Assembly: GCF_009741735.1 (NCBI RefSeq)
Contig: NZ_WHOH01000003.1
Span: forward strand, 248,001 to 312,000
Source: Lentibacillus sp. JNUCC-1
GTDB taxonomy: Bacteria; Bacillota; Bacilli; Bacillales; Amphibacillaceae
Length of the DNA stretch: 64,000 nucleotides
Direction of reading: 5' to 3'
Below the pieces are notes generated by a model, which worked only from the letters and a program-made list of their open reading frames with translations, made no database searches and had not been told where the DNA came from. Below are positions 17,607-26,302 of this stretch, piece by piece (the first letter of the stretch is position 1; each line of letters opens with the position of its first letter). Made by a program: the position numbers and the translations under genes.

Positions 17607-18312
17607 CTCGGGGAAAACACTGCGCTTTCCGCGGGCGCTGCTGAGCCTCCTCGCGCTACCGCACTCCGGGGTCTCACCGAGGCTTATCCTCCCGCTGGAG
17701 TCTCCGTGTTTTCCCCGAGCTTAGAGAGAGGGGGTAATTCAGTAACACTTGTGTGAGCAGAACCGCCCAAGCACCTTTTAATGCAGAGTGATTGGAGCGG
17801 AGGGAAGTCGACTCCTACCATGAAAATTAAATCTCTTAAGAATCGCAAAAAGACAATATTTAAGTAGACGCAGCTCATGTTTTTTAAAAAAACTAAGATG
17901 AGAGCGTCGCTGTATTGGTGCATTTAGGTTAGTATGATAATGTGTTCTTGATCTCCTTCCTAAGACATACGGCATCCGTTATTTATTAAGGCTGGCGCAA
18001 CAACCAGAATAGGGTTAATCTACCATGAGTGCTTCCCGAATGGGAGCAACAATAAGTGATGCGCCGTGGTCGAAGGAGTCAGACTGCGGGTAGGGCTCTA
18101 AGGCACCAAGGAGTATCGACCTTCCTCATCCAGCCGTAGCACTAGTATCGCCACCCTACATCTATTTTCATCCCCTTGTGGTGTATAGCGCTTTTCGCGA
18201 TACATGGTTGACTGCGGGAACAGCACGAGTCCGAAGACCCCACAGCGGTGGTCTTTCCGCGAGGAGGCTGAGGCCGTGCCCGCGGAAAGCGACTTCCCGC
18301 AGCGGAAATCAC
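17607..18312. repeat. Composite repeat (E1-linker-E2), copy 2, E2 interrupted
   Basis: E1 occupies 17607-17719 and the linker with CCGCCCAAGC follows. E2 starts at 17788 but stops at 17816, and its remainder resumes at 18212-18312 with GCGGGAACAGCACGAGTCC. In uninterrupted copies GACTCCT is followed directly by GCGGGAAC. The intervening 395 bp is a separate insertion. The stretch 17448-18504 holds no credible gene. Confidence 0.85.
17817..18211 (+). mobile_element. Transposase-less insertion resembling an IS110-family non-coding end
   Basis: A 395-bp insert splits an E2 repeat. A CT dinucleotide is found at both junctions (17815-17816 and 18212-18213), the core used by IS621-like IS110 elements. 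Internally, AAGGAGTATCGACCTTCC near 18110 resembles AAGGAGCATTTCCGACCTCC downstream of the IS110-family transposase at 35134. ACCATG and CATGGT lie at the two ends. No transposase frame is present. It may be a deleted element that keeps only its bridge-RNA end; this is inference from short matches. Confidence 0.5.
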
Positions 18313-18433
18313 GGTTCCCTCATGAACTTATACAGGTTTTATTCCTCCCACATAAATTACAGCCATAAATTACAGCTTGCTGAAAAAGTTTTTTGAGTGG
18401 GTATTTGTACTAGAGGATTTTTAAAAAAAGGGG

Positions 18434-18480
18434 TTGACGGTTTCACTTTATTACTTTATCATGGTAAAGTAATAAAGTGA
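18434..18480 (+). promoter_or_regulatory. Promoter with overlapping perfect 16-bp operator dyad
   Basis: TTGACG (18434-18439), a 17-bp spacer and TATCAT (18457-18462) form a good sigma-A promoter. TCACTTTATTACTTTA at 18443-18458 is exactly complementary to 18465-18480 around a 6-nt centre, so the dyad covers the spacer, -10 and likely start site. A dimeric repressor bound here would block the promoter of the YuiF-type antiporter gene. The cognate regulator is not in the window. Confidence 0.65.
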
Positions 18481-18504
18481 GAGATTGAGAGGGGAAGTCG
18501 TCTT

Positions 18505-19812
18505 ATGGAATGGGTTGTTATTGTATCTGTATTGGTTATGACCGTATTAAGCTTGTTAAGGGTTAACGTGATTATTGCAATCATTGCCGCAGCACTCACT
18601 GCAGGGTTGATGGCTGGTCTGTCAATGGTGGACTCAGTCACAATGCTCGTGAATGGAATGGGAGGACAGTCTGAAACAGCGCTCAGTTATATTTTGCTTG
18701 GGGCCTTTGCCGTTGCCATCAGCTACACAGGCATTACGTCAATTCTTGTTCGTCAGCTCATCAAAATATTAACAGGTAAACGGATTTTGCTGCTGTTCGT
18801 CATCGCAGGCGTTGCATCATTATCTCAAAACCTTGTACCTGTGCATATTGCATTTATACCTATATTAATCCCACCGTTGCTAAAGTTATTTGACGACATG
18901 CAAATCGATCGCCGGGCGGTTGCGACAGCTTTGACATTCGGTTTAAAAGCCCCTTACATTATGATCCCGGCCGGTTTTGGGATACTATTTCATAAAACCA
19001 TTGTAAAAGGGATGGAACAAAATGGCGTTTCATTATCAATGAGCGATGCCGCTCTGGCTATGCTGATTCCCGGGTCTGGCATGATTGTTGGTCTCGTCAT
19101 TGCGATTCTTTTCACCTATCGTAAAAAACGGGATCCGATTCCCGGTGCAGGCGGAAGTGATGGGGTAATCATACCTGAAGAAAAAGATGTCACGTTTAAT
19201 AAAACACATGCTTTAACACTGGTTGCAATCGTCGCTGCACTTGTTGTTCAAATTGTGACGCAGAATTTAATTATCGGTGCTTTGACTGGTCTTGTACTCA
19301 TGTTTCTCTTTGTCGCTGTTCCGTTCAAAAAAGGCGAGAAAGTTATGGCTGACGGGATCAGCATGATGGGCATGATTGCAATTGTGATGCTTGTTGCCTC
19401 AGGATTTGGCAATGTATTGACAGAAACAGGAGCAGTAGATGCTCTCGTAGAAGCGTCTTCAGGCTTCCTGAGTGGAAATAAATCACTTGTTGCGATTGTG
19501 CTGCTTTTGGTTGGCTTGCTTGTCACGATCGGTATTGGTTCATCATTTGGCACCATTCCGATTATCGCGGCATTGTTCGTTCCAATCTGTGTTACGGCTG
19601 GCTTTTCACCGCTGGCAACTGCAGCTTTAATCGGAACTGCCGGTGCACTTGGTGATGCAGGGTCACCAGCATCTGACAGCACACTTGGACCGACATCTGG
19701 GCTGAATGCTGACGGGAAACACCACCACATTTGGGATACATGTGTGCCGACATTTATTCACTTTAACATTCCGCTCGTGATCTTCGGCTGGGCCGGAGCC
19801 ATGTTATTATAA
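18505..19812 (+). CDS. YuiF-type Na+/H+ antiporter family protein
   Basis: Polytopic membrane protein of 435 residues with about 11 hydrophobic segments, resembling B. subtilis YuiF and the NhaC-like/ion transporter superfamily. Conserved late motif GDAGSPASDSTLGPTSGLN is characteristic. GAGGGGAAG lies upstream of the ATG with a rather long spacing. Expression should be controlled by the promoter-operator at 18434-18480. It is followed by pdaA after a hairpin. Cation exchange or organic-acid exchange are both possible; the family is not well characterised. Confidence 0.82.
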   Translation: MEWVVIVSVLVMTVLSLLRVNVIIAIIAAALTAGLMAGLSMVDSVTMLVNGMGGQSETALSYILLGAFAVAISYTGITSILVRQLIKILTGKRILLLFVIAGVASLSQNLVPVHIAFIPILIPPLLKLFDDMQIDRRAVATALTFGLKAPYIMIPAGFGILFHKTIVKGMEQNGVSLSMSDAALAMLIPGSGMIVGLVIAILFTYRKKRDPIPGAGGSDGVIIPEEKDVTFNKTHALTLVAIVAALVVQIVTQNLIIGALTGLVLMFLFVAVPFKKGEKVMADGISMMGMIAIVMLVASGFGNVLTETGAVDALVEASSGFLSGNKSLVAIVLLLVGLLVTIGIGSSFGTIPIIAALFVPICVTAGFSPLATAALIGTAGALGDAGSPASDSTLGPTSGLNADGKHHHIWDTCVPTFIHFNIPLVIFGWAGAMLL

Positions 19813-19822
19813 GTATAAAGTT

Positions 19823-19859
19823 CAGACCTCCGTTTAAACTAAGCAAAAACGGAGGTCTG
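19823..19859 (+). promoter_or_regulatory. 13-bp perfect hairpin that buries the pdaA Shine-Dalgarno
   Basis: CAGACCTCCGTTT (19823-19835) pairs exactly with AAACGGAGGTCTG (19847-19859) around an 11-nt loop. The right arm contains GGAGG, the ribosome-binding site of pdaA, whose ATG is at 19862. There is no T-tract. A transcript reading through from the antiporter gene would hide the site, whereas one starting inside the left arm would expose it. Confidence 0.65.
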
Positions 19860-19861
19860 TT

Positions 19862-20665
19862 ATGCGCTACGATCATAAACGAATGATATGTGTTGTCCTG
19901 AGTGCCTTGTTGCTGCTCTCCATTCTCCCGGTATCCACGGCCATGGGCGCCGGTTATGGCTGGGGCTATAAGAAAAATAACGACCACACCATTCCTGATG
20001 TGGGGAAATATAAAGCAATGCTGGATGAGTACGGGGCCTATTATGCTGATCATTCCGGCGATAAAGTCATCTATCTAACCTTTGATAACGGCTATGAAGA
20101 AGGGTATACGGGTGATGTGCTTGACGTTTTAAAAGAGGCGAATGTGCCGGCTGCGTTTTTTGTAACAGGGCATTATGTTGAAAGTGAACCAAAATTGGTC
20201 AAACGTATGTCTGATGAAGGCCACATCATTGGGAATCACTCATTCCATCATCCAGACTTTACGATTATGTCCAAAGCATCTATTCAAGAAGAACTTGAAA
20301 GTCTGGAATCAGCTGTGGCTGAAGTTTCAGGACAGAAATCCATGAAATACTTGCGTCCGCCCCGGGGCACTTTTAGCAAAGATACATTGAAATGGGCGCA
20401 TGAACTCGGCTATGTCCACGTGTTCTGGTCACTGGCTTTTAAAGATTGGAACACAGATCAGCAGAAGGGGTGGGAATACGCCTATAATCAGGTAATGGAT
20501 CAGGTTCATCCCGGCGCCATTATGCTGCTTCATGCTGTGTCATCTGACAACGCTGAAGCACTGGCCAAGCTGATCCAGGATCTGAAAAAAGACGGTTACA
20601 CCTTTAAAAGCCTTGACGAGCTCCTAATAAAAGATCTGCTTCCGGTTGGGTTTTATGAACTTTAA
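19862..20665 (+). CDS. pdaA: Delta-lactam-biosynthetic de-N-acetylase PdaA
   Basis: Exported polysaccharide deacetylase of 267 residues that removes the acetyl group from muramic acid so that muramic-delta-lactam forms in spore cortex. An N-terminal signal segment (VVLSALLLLSILPV) precedes the NodB-type domain with LTFDNGYEEGYTG (PdaA-specific replacement of the usual DDG), HSFHHPD metal-binding histidines and RPPRGTF. GGAGG is six bases before the ATG but lies inside a hairpin. In B. subtilis pdaA is forespore-expressed under sigma-G; a specific promoter was not identified here. Confidence 0.93.
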   Translation: MRYDHKRMICVVLSALLLLSILPVSTAMGAGYGWGYKKNNDHTIPDVGKYKAMLDEYGAYYADHSGDKVIYLTFDNGYEEGYTGDVLDVLKEANVPAAFFVTGHYVESEPKLVKRMSDEGHIIGNHSFHHPDFTIMSKASIQEELESLESAVAEVSGQKSMKYLRPPRGTFSKDTLKWAHELGYVHVFWSLAFKDWNTDQQKGWEYAYNQVMDQVHPGAIMLLHAVSSDNAEALAKLIQDLKKDGYTFKSLDELLIKDLLPVGFYEL

Positions 20666-20671
20666 TATGAA

Positions 20672-20706
20672 AAGCTCCATTGCTCCATTTGCAGTGGAGT
20701 TTTTTA
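20672..20706 (+). terminator. Terminator after pdaA
   Basis: CTCCA-TTGC pairs with GCA-GTGGAG around a short loop and is followed by six T residues. Confidence 0.75.
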
Positions 20707-20785
20707 ATGATTTAATAGGAATTTTATTTAAAATGATCAAAAGGTTTGCTATGATTGTAATAAGTTAAAAAGGAGGCTTGCTTGT

Positions 20786-22354
20786 ATGAAGAAAGAAGAT
20801 CTGCTTGCACCGGACATGTATAACATTGCAATGGAAGTTGAAAAGTATGCCGGCTCCGGGAAAAAAGCGCTCGTTTGGATGGATGATCAAGGCCAGCGTG
20901 AAACGGCAACATATGATGAACTGCTGAATGACGTCAATAAAATTGGAAACGTTTTCTTGGAGAAGGGCTTGAATCCAGGTGACAAGATTATGATTATGGT
21001 TCCGCGAGTTCTGGCGGCTTACAAGGTATATCTGGCGGCACTTAAAACAGGAATCGTCATCGTGCCGGCCTCGGAAATGCTGAAAACGAAAGATCTTCAG
21101 TACCGAATCAGTCACGGGGAAGTGAAGGCTGTTGCAAGCTTTTATCCGTACGTGAATGAATATAAAGGTGTTGAGGAATATGACGAGCTGGTGAAATTTT
21201 CAGTTGGCGGGGAGGCAGAAGGCTGGCATGACTTGGATCAGCTGATCGAGTCGGCCTCTGGTGAACTGGCTATGGCGCAGACGACCAAAGACGACATCGC
21301 GTTCCTGCCTTATACATCAGGTACAACCGGCAATCCAAAAGGCGTTGTCCACACGCATGGCTGGGGATTTGCACACTTAAAAACAGCAGCTCCCAACTGG
21401 CTTGGCATCGAGGAAGGTGACAAGGTGTGGGCAACAGCAGGCCCTGGCTGGCAGAAATGGATTTGGAGTCCGTTTTTATCTGTTCTCGGCAGCGGGGCAA
21501 CCGGGTTTGTTTACCAGGGGAAATTTGACCCGAAAACATATTTGCAGCTGCTGCAGGATGAGGAGATCAACGTCTTGTGCTGTACACCGACAGAGTATCG
21601 CCTGATGGCCAAGGTTGATAATCTAGCAGACTATCAATTGCCAGGACTGCATAGTGCTGTGTCGGCAGGCGAGCCATTGAACGTGGAAGTTATTGACACT
21701 TTCCGCAAATATTTTTCAGTGACGGTTCGAGATGGGTATGGTCAGACCGAAAATACATTGCTGTTGGGCATTACAAAAGATATGGACGTGAAGCCGGGCT
21801 CCATGGGCAAACCGACGCCAGGCAATGATGTTGCGATTATCGATGAAAATGGCGAGCCGCTGCCGCCAGGAGAAATTGGTGACATCGCTTTGAAACTCGG
21901 CAGTCCGGCTCTGTTCCGTGAGTATTATAAGGACACGGAGCGGACGAAAATGTCACGGCGCGGAGAGTATTACGTGACAGGTGACCAAGCTTCCATGGAT
22001 GAGGACGGCTACTTCTGGTTCGAGGGACGCCGCGACGACATCATCATCAGTTCCGGCTATACGATTGGGCCGTTTGAAGTTGAAGATGCCCTCGTCAAAC
22101 ATTCAGCCGTTCAGGAATGTGCTGTGGTTGGGAAGCCGGATGAGATCCGCGGAACGATTGTTAAGGCGTTTATTGTTTTAAAGCCAGGGGTGTCCGGTGA
22201 TGCTGAACTTGTTAAAGACCTTCAGGATCACGTTAAACAAATGACTGCACCTTATAAGTATCCGAGAGAAATCAGTTTTATAGAAGAGCTTCCGAAAACC
22301 ACCTCCGGGAAGATCAGACGGATTGAACTGAGGAAACAAGAACAAATGCAATAA
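20786..22354 (+). CDS. Acyl-CoA synthetase (AMP-forming), MbcS-like
   Basis: Adenylate-forming ligase of 522 residues that activates a carboxylic acid to acyl-AMP and then acyl-CoA. The P-loop is YTSGTTGNPKG, the adenine motif is DGYGQTE, and the C-terminal catalytic lysine is in TTSGKIRR. Length and layout fit the acetyl/medium-branched-chain acyl-CoA synthetase group (MbcS/YtcI) rather than long-chain FadD. AAAAGGAGG precedes the ATG with good spacing. Monocistronic, flanked by terminators. The actual acid used is unknown. Confidence 0.87.
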   Translation: MKKEDLLAPDMYNIAMEVEKYAGSGKKALVWMDDQGQRETATYDELLNDVNKIGNVFLEKGLNPGDKIMIMVPRVLAAYKVYLAALKTGIVIVPASEMLKTKDLQYRISHGEVKAVASFYPYVNEYKGVEEYDELVKFSVGGEAEGWHDLDQLIESASGELAMAQTTKDDIAFLPYTSGTTGNPKGVVHTHGWGFAHLKTAAPNWLGIEEGDKVWATAGPGWQKWIWSPFLSVLGSGATGFVYQGKFDPKTYLQLLQDEEINVLCCTPTEYRLMAKVDNLADYQLPGLHSAVSAGEPLNVEVIDTFRKYFSVTVRDGYGQTENTLLLGITKDMDVKPGSMGKPTPGNDVAIIDENGEPLPPGEIGDIALKLGSPALFREYYKDTERTKMSRRGEYYVTGDQASMDEDGYFWFEGRRDDIIISSGYTIGPFEVEDALVKHSAVQECAVVGKPDEIRGTIVKAFIVLKPGVSGDAELVKDLQDHVKQMTAPYKYPREISFIEELPKTTSGKIRRIELRKQEQMQ

Positions 22355-22363
22355 CAGACTAGT

Positions 22364-22395
22364 ACCGGTGCCTGAATCCAGGGCACCGGTTTTTT
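22364..22395 (+). terminator. Terminator after acyl-CoA synthetase gene
   Basis: ACCGGTGCC pairs with GGCACCGGT around an 9-nt loop, followed by TTTTTT. Confidence 0.88.
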
Positions 22396-22502
22396 GATGT
22401 TTAAAATGAGGTTGGAACGTTAATATATGGAGAGAGAAAAGAAATATCCTTACTAATGGTCCTTTAAACTACGAATCAACTAAGTTTATATGAGAAAGGG
22501 CA

Positions 22503-22626
22503 TCGCTCCGAAAATACATTTCGCTTTCCGCGGGCACGGCCTCAGCCTCCTCGCGGAAAGCCCACCGCTGTGGGGTCTTCGGACTCGTGCTGTTCCCGCA
22601 GGAGTCTTCATGTATTTTCTCCGCTA
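22503..22626. repeat. E2-core repeat with a different terminal stem
   Basis: The centre carries the E2 sequence in reverse (CGCGGGCACGGCCTCAGCC through GTGCTGTTCCCGCAGGAGTC), but the usual ends are replaced by AAAATACAT and ATGTATTTT arms, themselves flanked by GCTCCG/CTCCGC. It is a third flavour of the family. The stretch 22396-22996 holds only this and the next repeat. Confidence 0.75.
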
Positions 22627-22720
22627 TATGTGTGCCTCCTATTTTTGTAACGTATATGCTCGGCTAACAGTAGCGAATTGTTCTACTAAAAATAGAATGG
22701 ATTCTTCCACCACATCTAGA

Positions 22721-22890
22721 TCGGGGAAAACACGGAGACTCCAGCGGGAGGACAAGCCTCGGAGAGACCCCAGCGCGATATAGGGGAAGGAAGGCTAAAA
22801 CCGCGACGTCAATCGTCACTTCTTCATGACCCACATCCTGTGGGACCGAGGCTCAGCAGCGCCCACGGAAAGCGCAGTGTTTTCTCCGAG
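22721..22890. repeat. E1-type palindromic repeat, expanded variant
   Basis: Starts TCGGGGAAAACACGGAGACT and ends AGTGTTTTCTCCGAG, with the expanded central segment GGCTAAAACCGCGACGTC shared with copies at 10.4 and 48.7 kb. It is followed by CGGTTGCCAGAAGCAGTT, a flank conserved beside other E1 copies. Confidence 0.8.
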
Positions 22891-22996
22891 CGGTTGCCAG
22901 AAGCAGTTTTCTTAAGCTACCCATATTTCTGATTTATGTTTTATATAAATAGAAGCAAGTGTCACAAAGCACATCTTAAAAATATAAGCATAGGGG

Positions 22997-23053
22997 TTGA
23001 AAGTCAAAGAAGGTCAGAGTATAATAAGATTTGTAAGGTCAAAGATAGTCAAA
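22997..23053 (+). promoter_or_regulatory. clpE promoter with two CtsR operators
   Basis: TTGAAA (22997-23002), 17-bp spacer and a perfect TATAAT (23020-23025). A CtsR heptad pair AGTCAAA-GAA-GGTCAGA lies in the spacer (23002-23018), and a second pair GGTCAAA-GAT-AGTCAAA lies downstream (23037-23053). Both match the known RGTCAAA-N3-RGTCAAA rule. Heat or protein stress should relieve CtsR repression of clpE. Confidence 0.92.
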
Positions 23054-23107
23054 GTCAAACTCAAAACAACTACCTTAACATATTAAAAATACAGGAGGAA
23101 TGTAAAG

Positions 23108-25246
23108 ATGAACTGTCAAAAATGTGGCATCAATCCAGCAAGTATTAACATGGCAATGCAAATGAACAACCAAAAGATGCAGCTTCATTTATGTCATTCA
23201 TGCTTTCAAGAAATCCGCGAAGAAATGATGAACTCTGATGGAATGAACAATCCATTTATGGAAGGAGCCGATTTTGCCGGACAATTTCAGGCAAACGGCG
23301 GTGCTGCTGGACAGCATCAAGCTGGCACACGTACCAAGCAAAAAGGCAACAAAGGCAACGGCCTGCTTGATCAACTCGGTAAAAACGTTACCGACGCTGC
23401 AAAAGCAGGGCTCGTGGACCCGGTCATCGGCCGAGACAATGAAGTTAAACGGGTGATTGAAACGTTGAATCGCCGCAATAAAAACAACCCGGTTCTGATT
23501 GGTGAGCCTGGTGTTGGTAAAACAGCCATTGCAGAAGGCCTGGCATTGAAAATTGCTGAAGGTCAAGTGCCTGCGAAATTGATGAACAAGCAATTGTATT
23601 TGCTTGATGTGGCTTCACTTGTGGCCAACACAGGCGTGCGCGGTCAATTTGAAGAACGGATGAAGCAATTGATCAGCGAACTGCAGGAGCGTCAAGATGT
23701 GATCTTGTTCGTTGATGAAATCCATCTGCTCGTTGGGGCAGGTACCGCAGAAGGTTCGCAAATGGATGCTGGCAACATTTTGAAACCAGCCCTTGCTCGC
23801 GGTGAACTGCAACTGATCGGGGCTACCACGTTGAAAGAGTACCGTCAAATTGAAAAAGACGCTGCCCTTGAACGCAGATTGCAGCCCGTTATGGTCAAAG
23901 AACCATCGATTGAAGAAGCGACATTGATCTTGCAAGGCATCAAAGATAAATATGAAGCGTTCCATGAAGTGCGCTATTCCGATGACGTGATCCAGGCTTT
24001 TGTAACCTTGTCGCAGCGTTACATTCAAGATCGCTTCCTGCCAGACAAAGCCATTGATTTAATGGATGAAGTCGGCTCACGCTTAAACTTGGATAATGCG
24101 TCCAAAGATTCTAATGCAATCGAACAGCAAATGAATGAGATTATAAAAGACAAAGAAGCTGCAGCTGAACAAGAGGATTATGAACGTGCAGCCAACTTGC
24201 GCTATCAGGAAATCCAGCTGCAGAAGCAACTTGAAAAAGCAAAAGGTGAGGAACAGACCATTGACGTGGAACTGTCTGATATCCAATTGCTGATCGAGGA
24301 GAAAACCGGTATTCCGGTTACGAAACTGCAGGCAGATGAACAAGAACAGATGAAGAATTTAGCTGATAACCTTGGTCAAAAAGTGATTGGTCAAGAGTAT
24401 CCTGTCAGTCAGGTGGCCAAAGCGATTCGCCGCAGCCGCGCTGGACTGAAGTCTAAATATCGTCCGATCGGTTCATTCTTGTTTGTCGGTCCAACCGGTG
24501 TCGGTAAAACAGAATTGACCAAAGCACTTGCCGAAGAAATATTCGGATCTCGTGATGCGATGATCCGTCTTGACATGAGTGAGTATATGGAGAAACACAC
24601 CGTGTCTAAAATCATCGGTTCACCTCCAGGATATGTCGGCCATGAAGAAGCTGGTCAGCTGACAGAGAAAGTCCGTCACAACCCGTACGCTATTATTTTG
24701 CTGGACGAAATTGAAAAAGCACACCCAGATGTGCAAAACATGTTCCTGCAAATCATGGAAGACGGGCAGTTGACTGACTCACATGGCCGTACCGTCAGCT
24801 TCAAAGAGACAGTCATTATTATGACAAGCAACGCTGGAACTGGTGTGAAAGAAGTTAATGTCGGTTTCAATTCTGCACCCAACAGCCAGGTCTCAACGCT
24901 TGAACATCTGAGCGATTACTTCAAGCCAGAGTTCCTGAACCGCTTCGATTCCATTATTGAATTCAGTCAGCTGACAGAAGAGCATCTCGTCCAGATTGTT
25001 GATCTCATGCTCGCCGATCTGGAAGCTACGATTGAAGAAAACGACATTAAGATTGAAGTGAGCGACGAAGCTAAGCATGAGCTGGCCCGTCTTGGCTATG
25101 ACCCACGCTTTGGCGCCCGTCCGCTCCGCAGAGTTATTCAGGAAAAAGTTGAAGATCAGCTTACCGACTTGATTCTTGAAAATGGTTCTGTAGATGATGT
25201 GAAAGTTGACGTTGTGGATGAAGAGATTCAAGTTACAACAGCATAA
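23108..25246 (+). CDS. clpE: ATP-dependent Clp protease ATPase subunit ClpE
   Basis: AAA+ unfoldase of 712 residues that feeds proteins to ClpP. The N-terminal zinc-finger typical of ClpE is seen as CQKC and CHSC, followed by a glutamine/glycine linker. Two AAA modules carry Walker A motifs GEPGVGKT and GPTGVGKT, with a UVR-like segment ([14 protein letters not shown]) between them. AGGAGG lies nine bases before the ATG. Two CtsR boxes in the promoter agree with control by CtsR in other Bacilli. A strong terminator follows, then the 20-bp repeat array. Confidence 0.97.
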   Translation: MNCQKCGINPASINMAMQMNNQKMQLHLCHSCFQEIREEMMNSDGMNNPFMEGADFAGQFQANGGAAGQHQAGTRTKQKGNKGNGLLDQLGKNVTDAAKAGLVDPVIGRDNEVKRVIETLNRRNKNNPVLIGEPGVGKTAIAEGLALKIAEGQVPAKLMNKQLYLLDVASLVANTGVRGQFEERMKQLISELQERQDVILFVDEIHLLVGAGTAEGSQMDAGNILKPALARGELQLIGATTLKEYRQIEKDAALERRLQPVMVKEPSIEEATLILQGIKDKYEAFHEVRYSDDVIQAFVTLSQRYIQDRFLPDKAIDLMDEVGSRLNLDNASKDSNAIEQQMNEIIKDKEAAAEQEDYERAANLRYQEIQLQKQLEKAKGEEQTIDVELSDIQLLIEEKTGIPVTKLQADEQEQMKNLADNLGQKVIGQEYPVSQVAKAIRRSRAGLKSKYRPIGSFLFVGPTGVGKTELTKALAEEIFGSRDAMIRLDMSEYMEKHTVSKIIGSPPGYVGHEEAGQLTEKVRHNPYAIILLDEIEKAHPDVQNMFLQIMEDGQLTDSHGRTVSFKETVIIMTSNAGTGVKEVNVGFNSAPNSQVSTLEHLSDYFKPEFLNRFDSIIEFSQLTEEHLVQIVDLMLADLEATIEENDIKIEVSDEAKHELARLGYDPRFGARPLRRVIQEKVEDQLTDLILENGSVDDVKVDVVDEEIQVTTA

Positions 25247-25260
25247 GCTACTATGATGCG

Positions 25261-25302
25261 GATCCGGATGCCTGCTTGATGAGCAGGTATCCGGATTTTT
25301 TT
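25261..25302 (+). terminator. Terminator after clpE
   Basis: ATCCGGA-TG-CCTGC pairs with GCAGG-TA-TCCGGAT around a short loop and is followed by seven T residues. Confidence 0.92.
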
Positions 25303-25348
25303 GTGTTGAGGTGGTGGGGAGCTCGTGGCATCCGTCTTGCGGATGCCC

Positions 25349-26206
25349 GAGCGCCGATATAATGTCCCGAGCGCCGATATAATGTCCCGAGCGCCGATAT
25401 AATGTCCCGAGCGCCGATATAATGTCCCGAGCGCCGATATAATGTCCCGAGCGCCGATATAATGTCCCGAGCGCCGATATAATGTCCCGAGCGCCGATAT
25501 AATGTCCCGAGCGCCGATATAATGTCCCGAGCGCCGATATAATGTCCCGAGCGCCGATATAATGTCCCGAGCGCCGATATAATGTCCCGAGCGCCGATAT
25601 AATGTCCCGAGCGCCGATATAATGTCCCGAGCGCCGATATAATGTCCCGAGCGCCGATATAATGTCCCGAGCGCCGATATAATGTCCCGAGCGCCGATAT
25701 ACTGTCCGAGCGCCGATATATGTCCCGAGCGCCGATATACTGTCCCGAGCGCCGATATACTGTCCCGAGCGCCGATATACTGTCCCGAGCGCCGATATAC
25801 TGTCCCGAGCGCCGATATACTGTCCCGAGCGCCGATATACTGTCCGAGCGCCGATATACTGTCCCGAGCGCCGATATACTGTCCCGAGCGCCGATATACT
25901 GTCCCGAGCGCCGATATACTGTCCCGAGCGCCGATATACTGTCCCGAGCGCCGATATACTGTCCCGAGCGCCGATATACTGTCCCGAGCGCCGATATACT
26001 GTCCCGAGCGCCGATATACTGTCCCGAGCGCCGATATAATGTCCCGAGCGCCGATATACTGGCTCGAGCGCCGATATACTGGCTCGAGCGCCGATATATT
26101 CTCGTGAGCGCCGATATATCCACTCGAGCGCTGATATATTCTCGTGAGCGCCGATATATCCACTCGAGCGCTGTTATAATCCCACGAGCGCCGATATAAT
26201 CCCCCA
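25349..26206. repeat. Tandem array of 43 copies of a 20-bp repeat
   Basis: Unit is GAGCGCCGATATAATGTCCC. By counting unit starts I find 18 from 25349 to 25689 at exact 20-bp spacing, then copies with ACTGTCCC to 26026 including three 19-bp units, then diverged copies (TGGCTC, TTCTCGT, TCCACTC ends) to about 26206. The clpE-proximal end is uniform and the distal end is diverged, partly as a 40-bp double unit. The 20-bp period is not a multiple of three, and the repetitive frames on both strands are artefacts. There are no unique spacers, so it is not CRISPR. A small hairpin GCATCCG/CGGATGC precedes it. Confidence 0.97.
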
Positions 26207-26302
26207 GCGCCCGACCCCCAATCTAAACGCATCTTCTCAAAATTCATAAACTCTCCATTCCGTGGCACACTATCAAAAAACTGTACAGCAAAGGAAGATT
26301 GG

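Noticed and set aside
25349..26206. CRISPR array
   Set aside because: Units are contiguous without unique spacers, and no cas genes are in the window.
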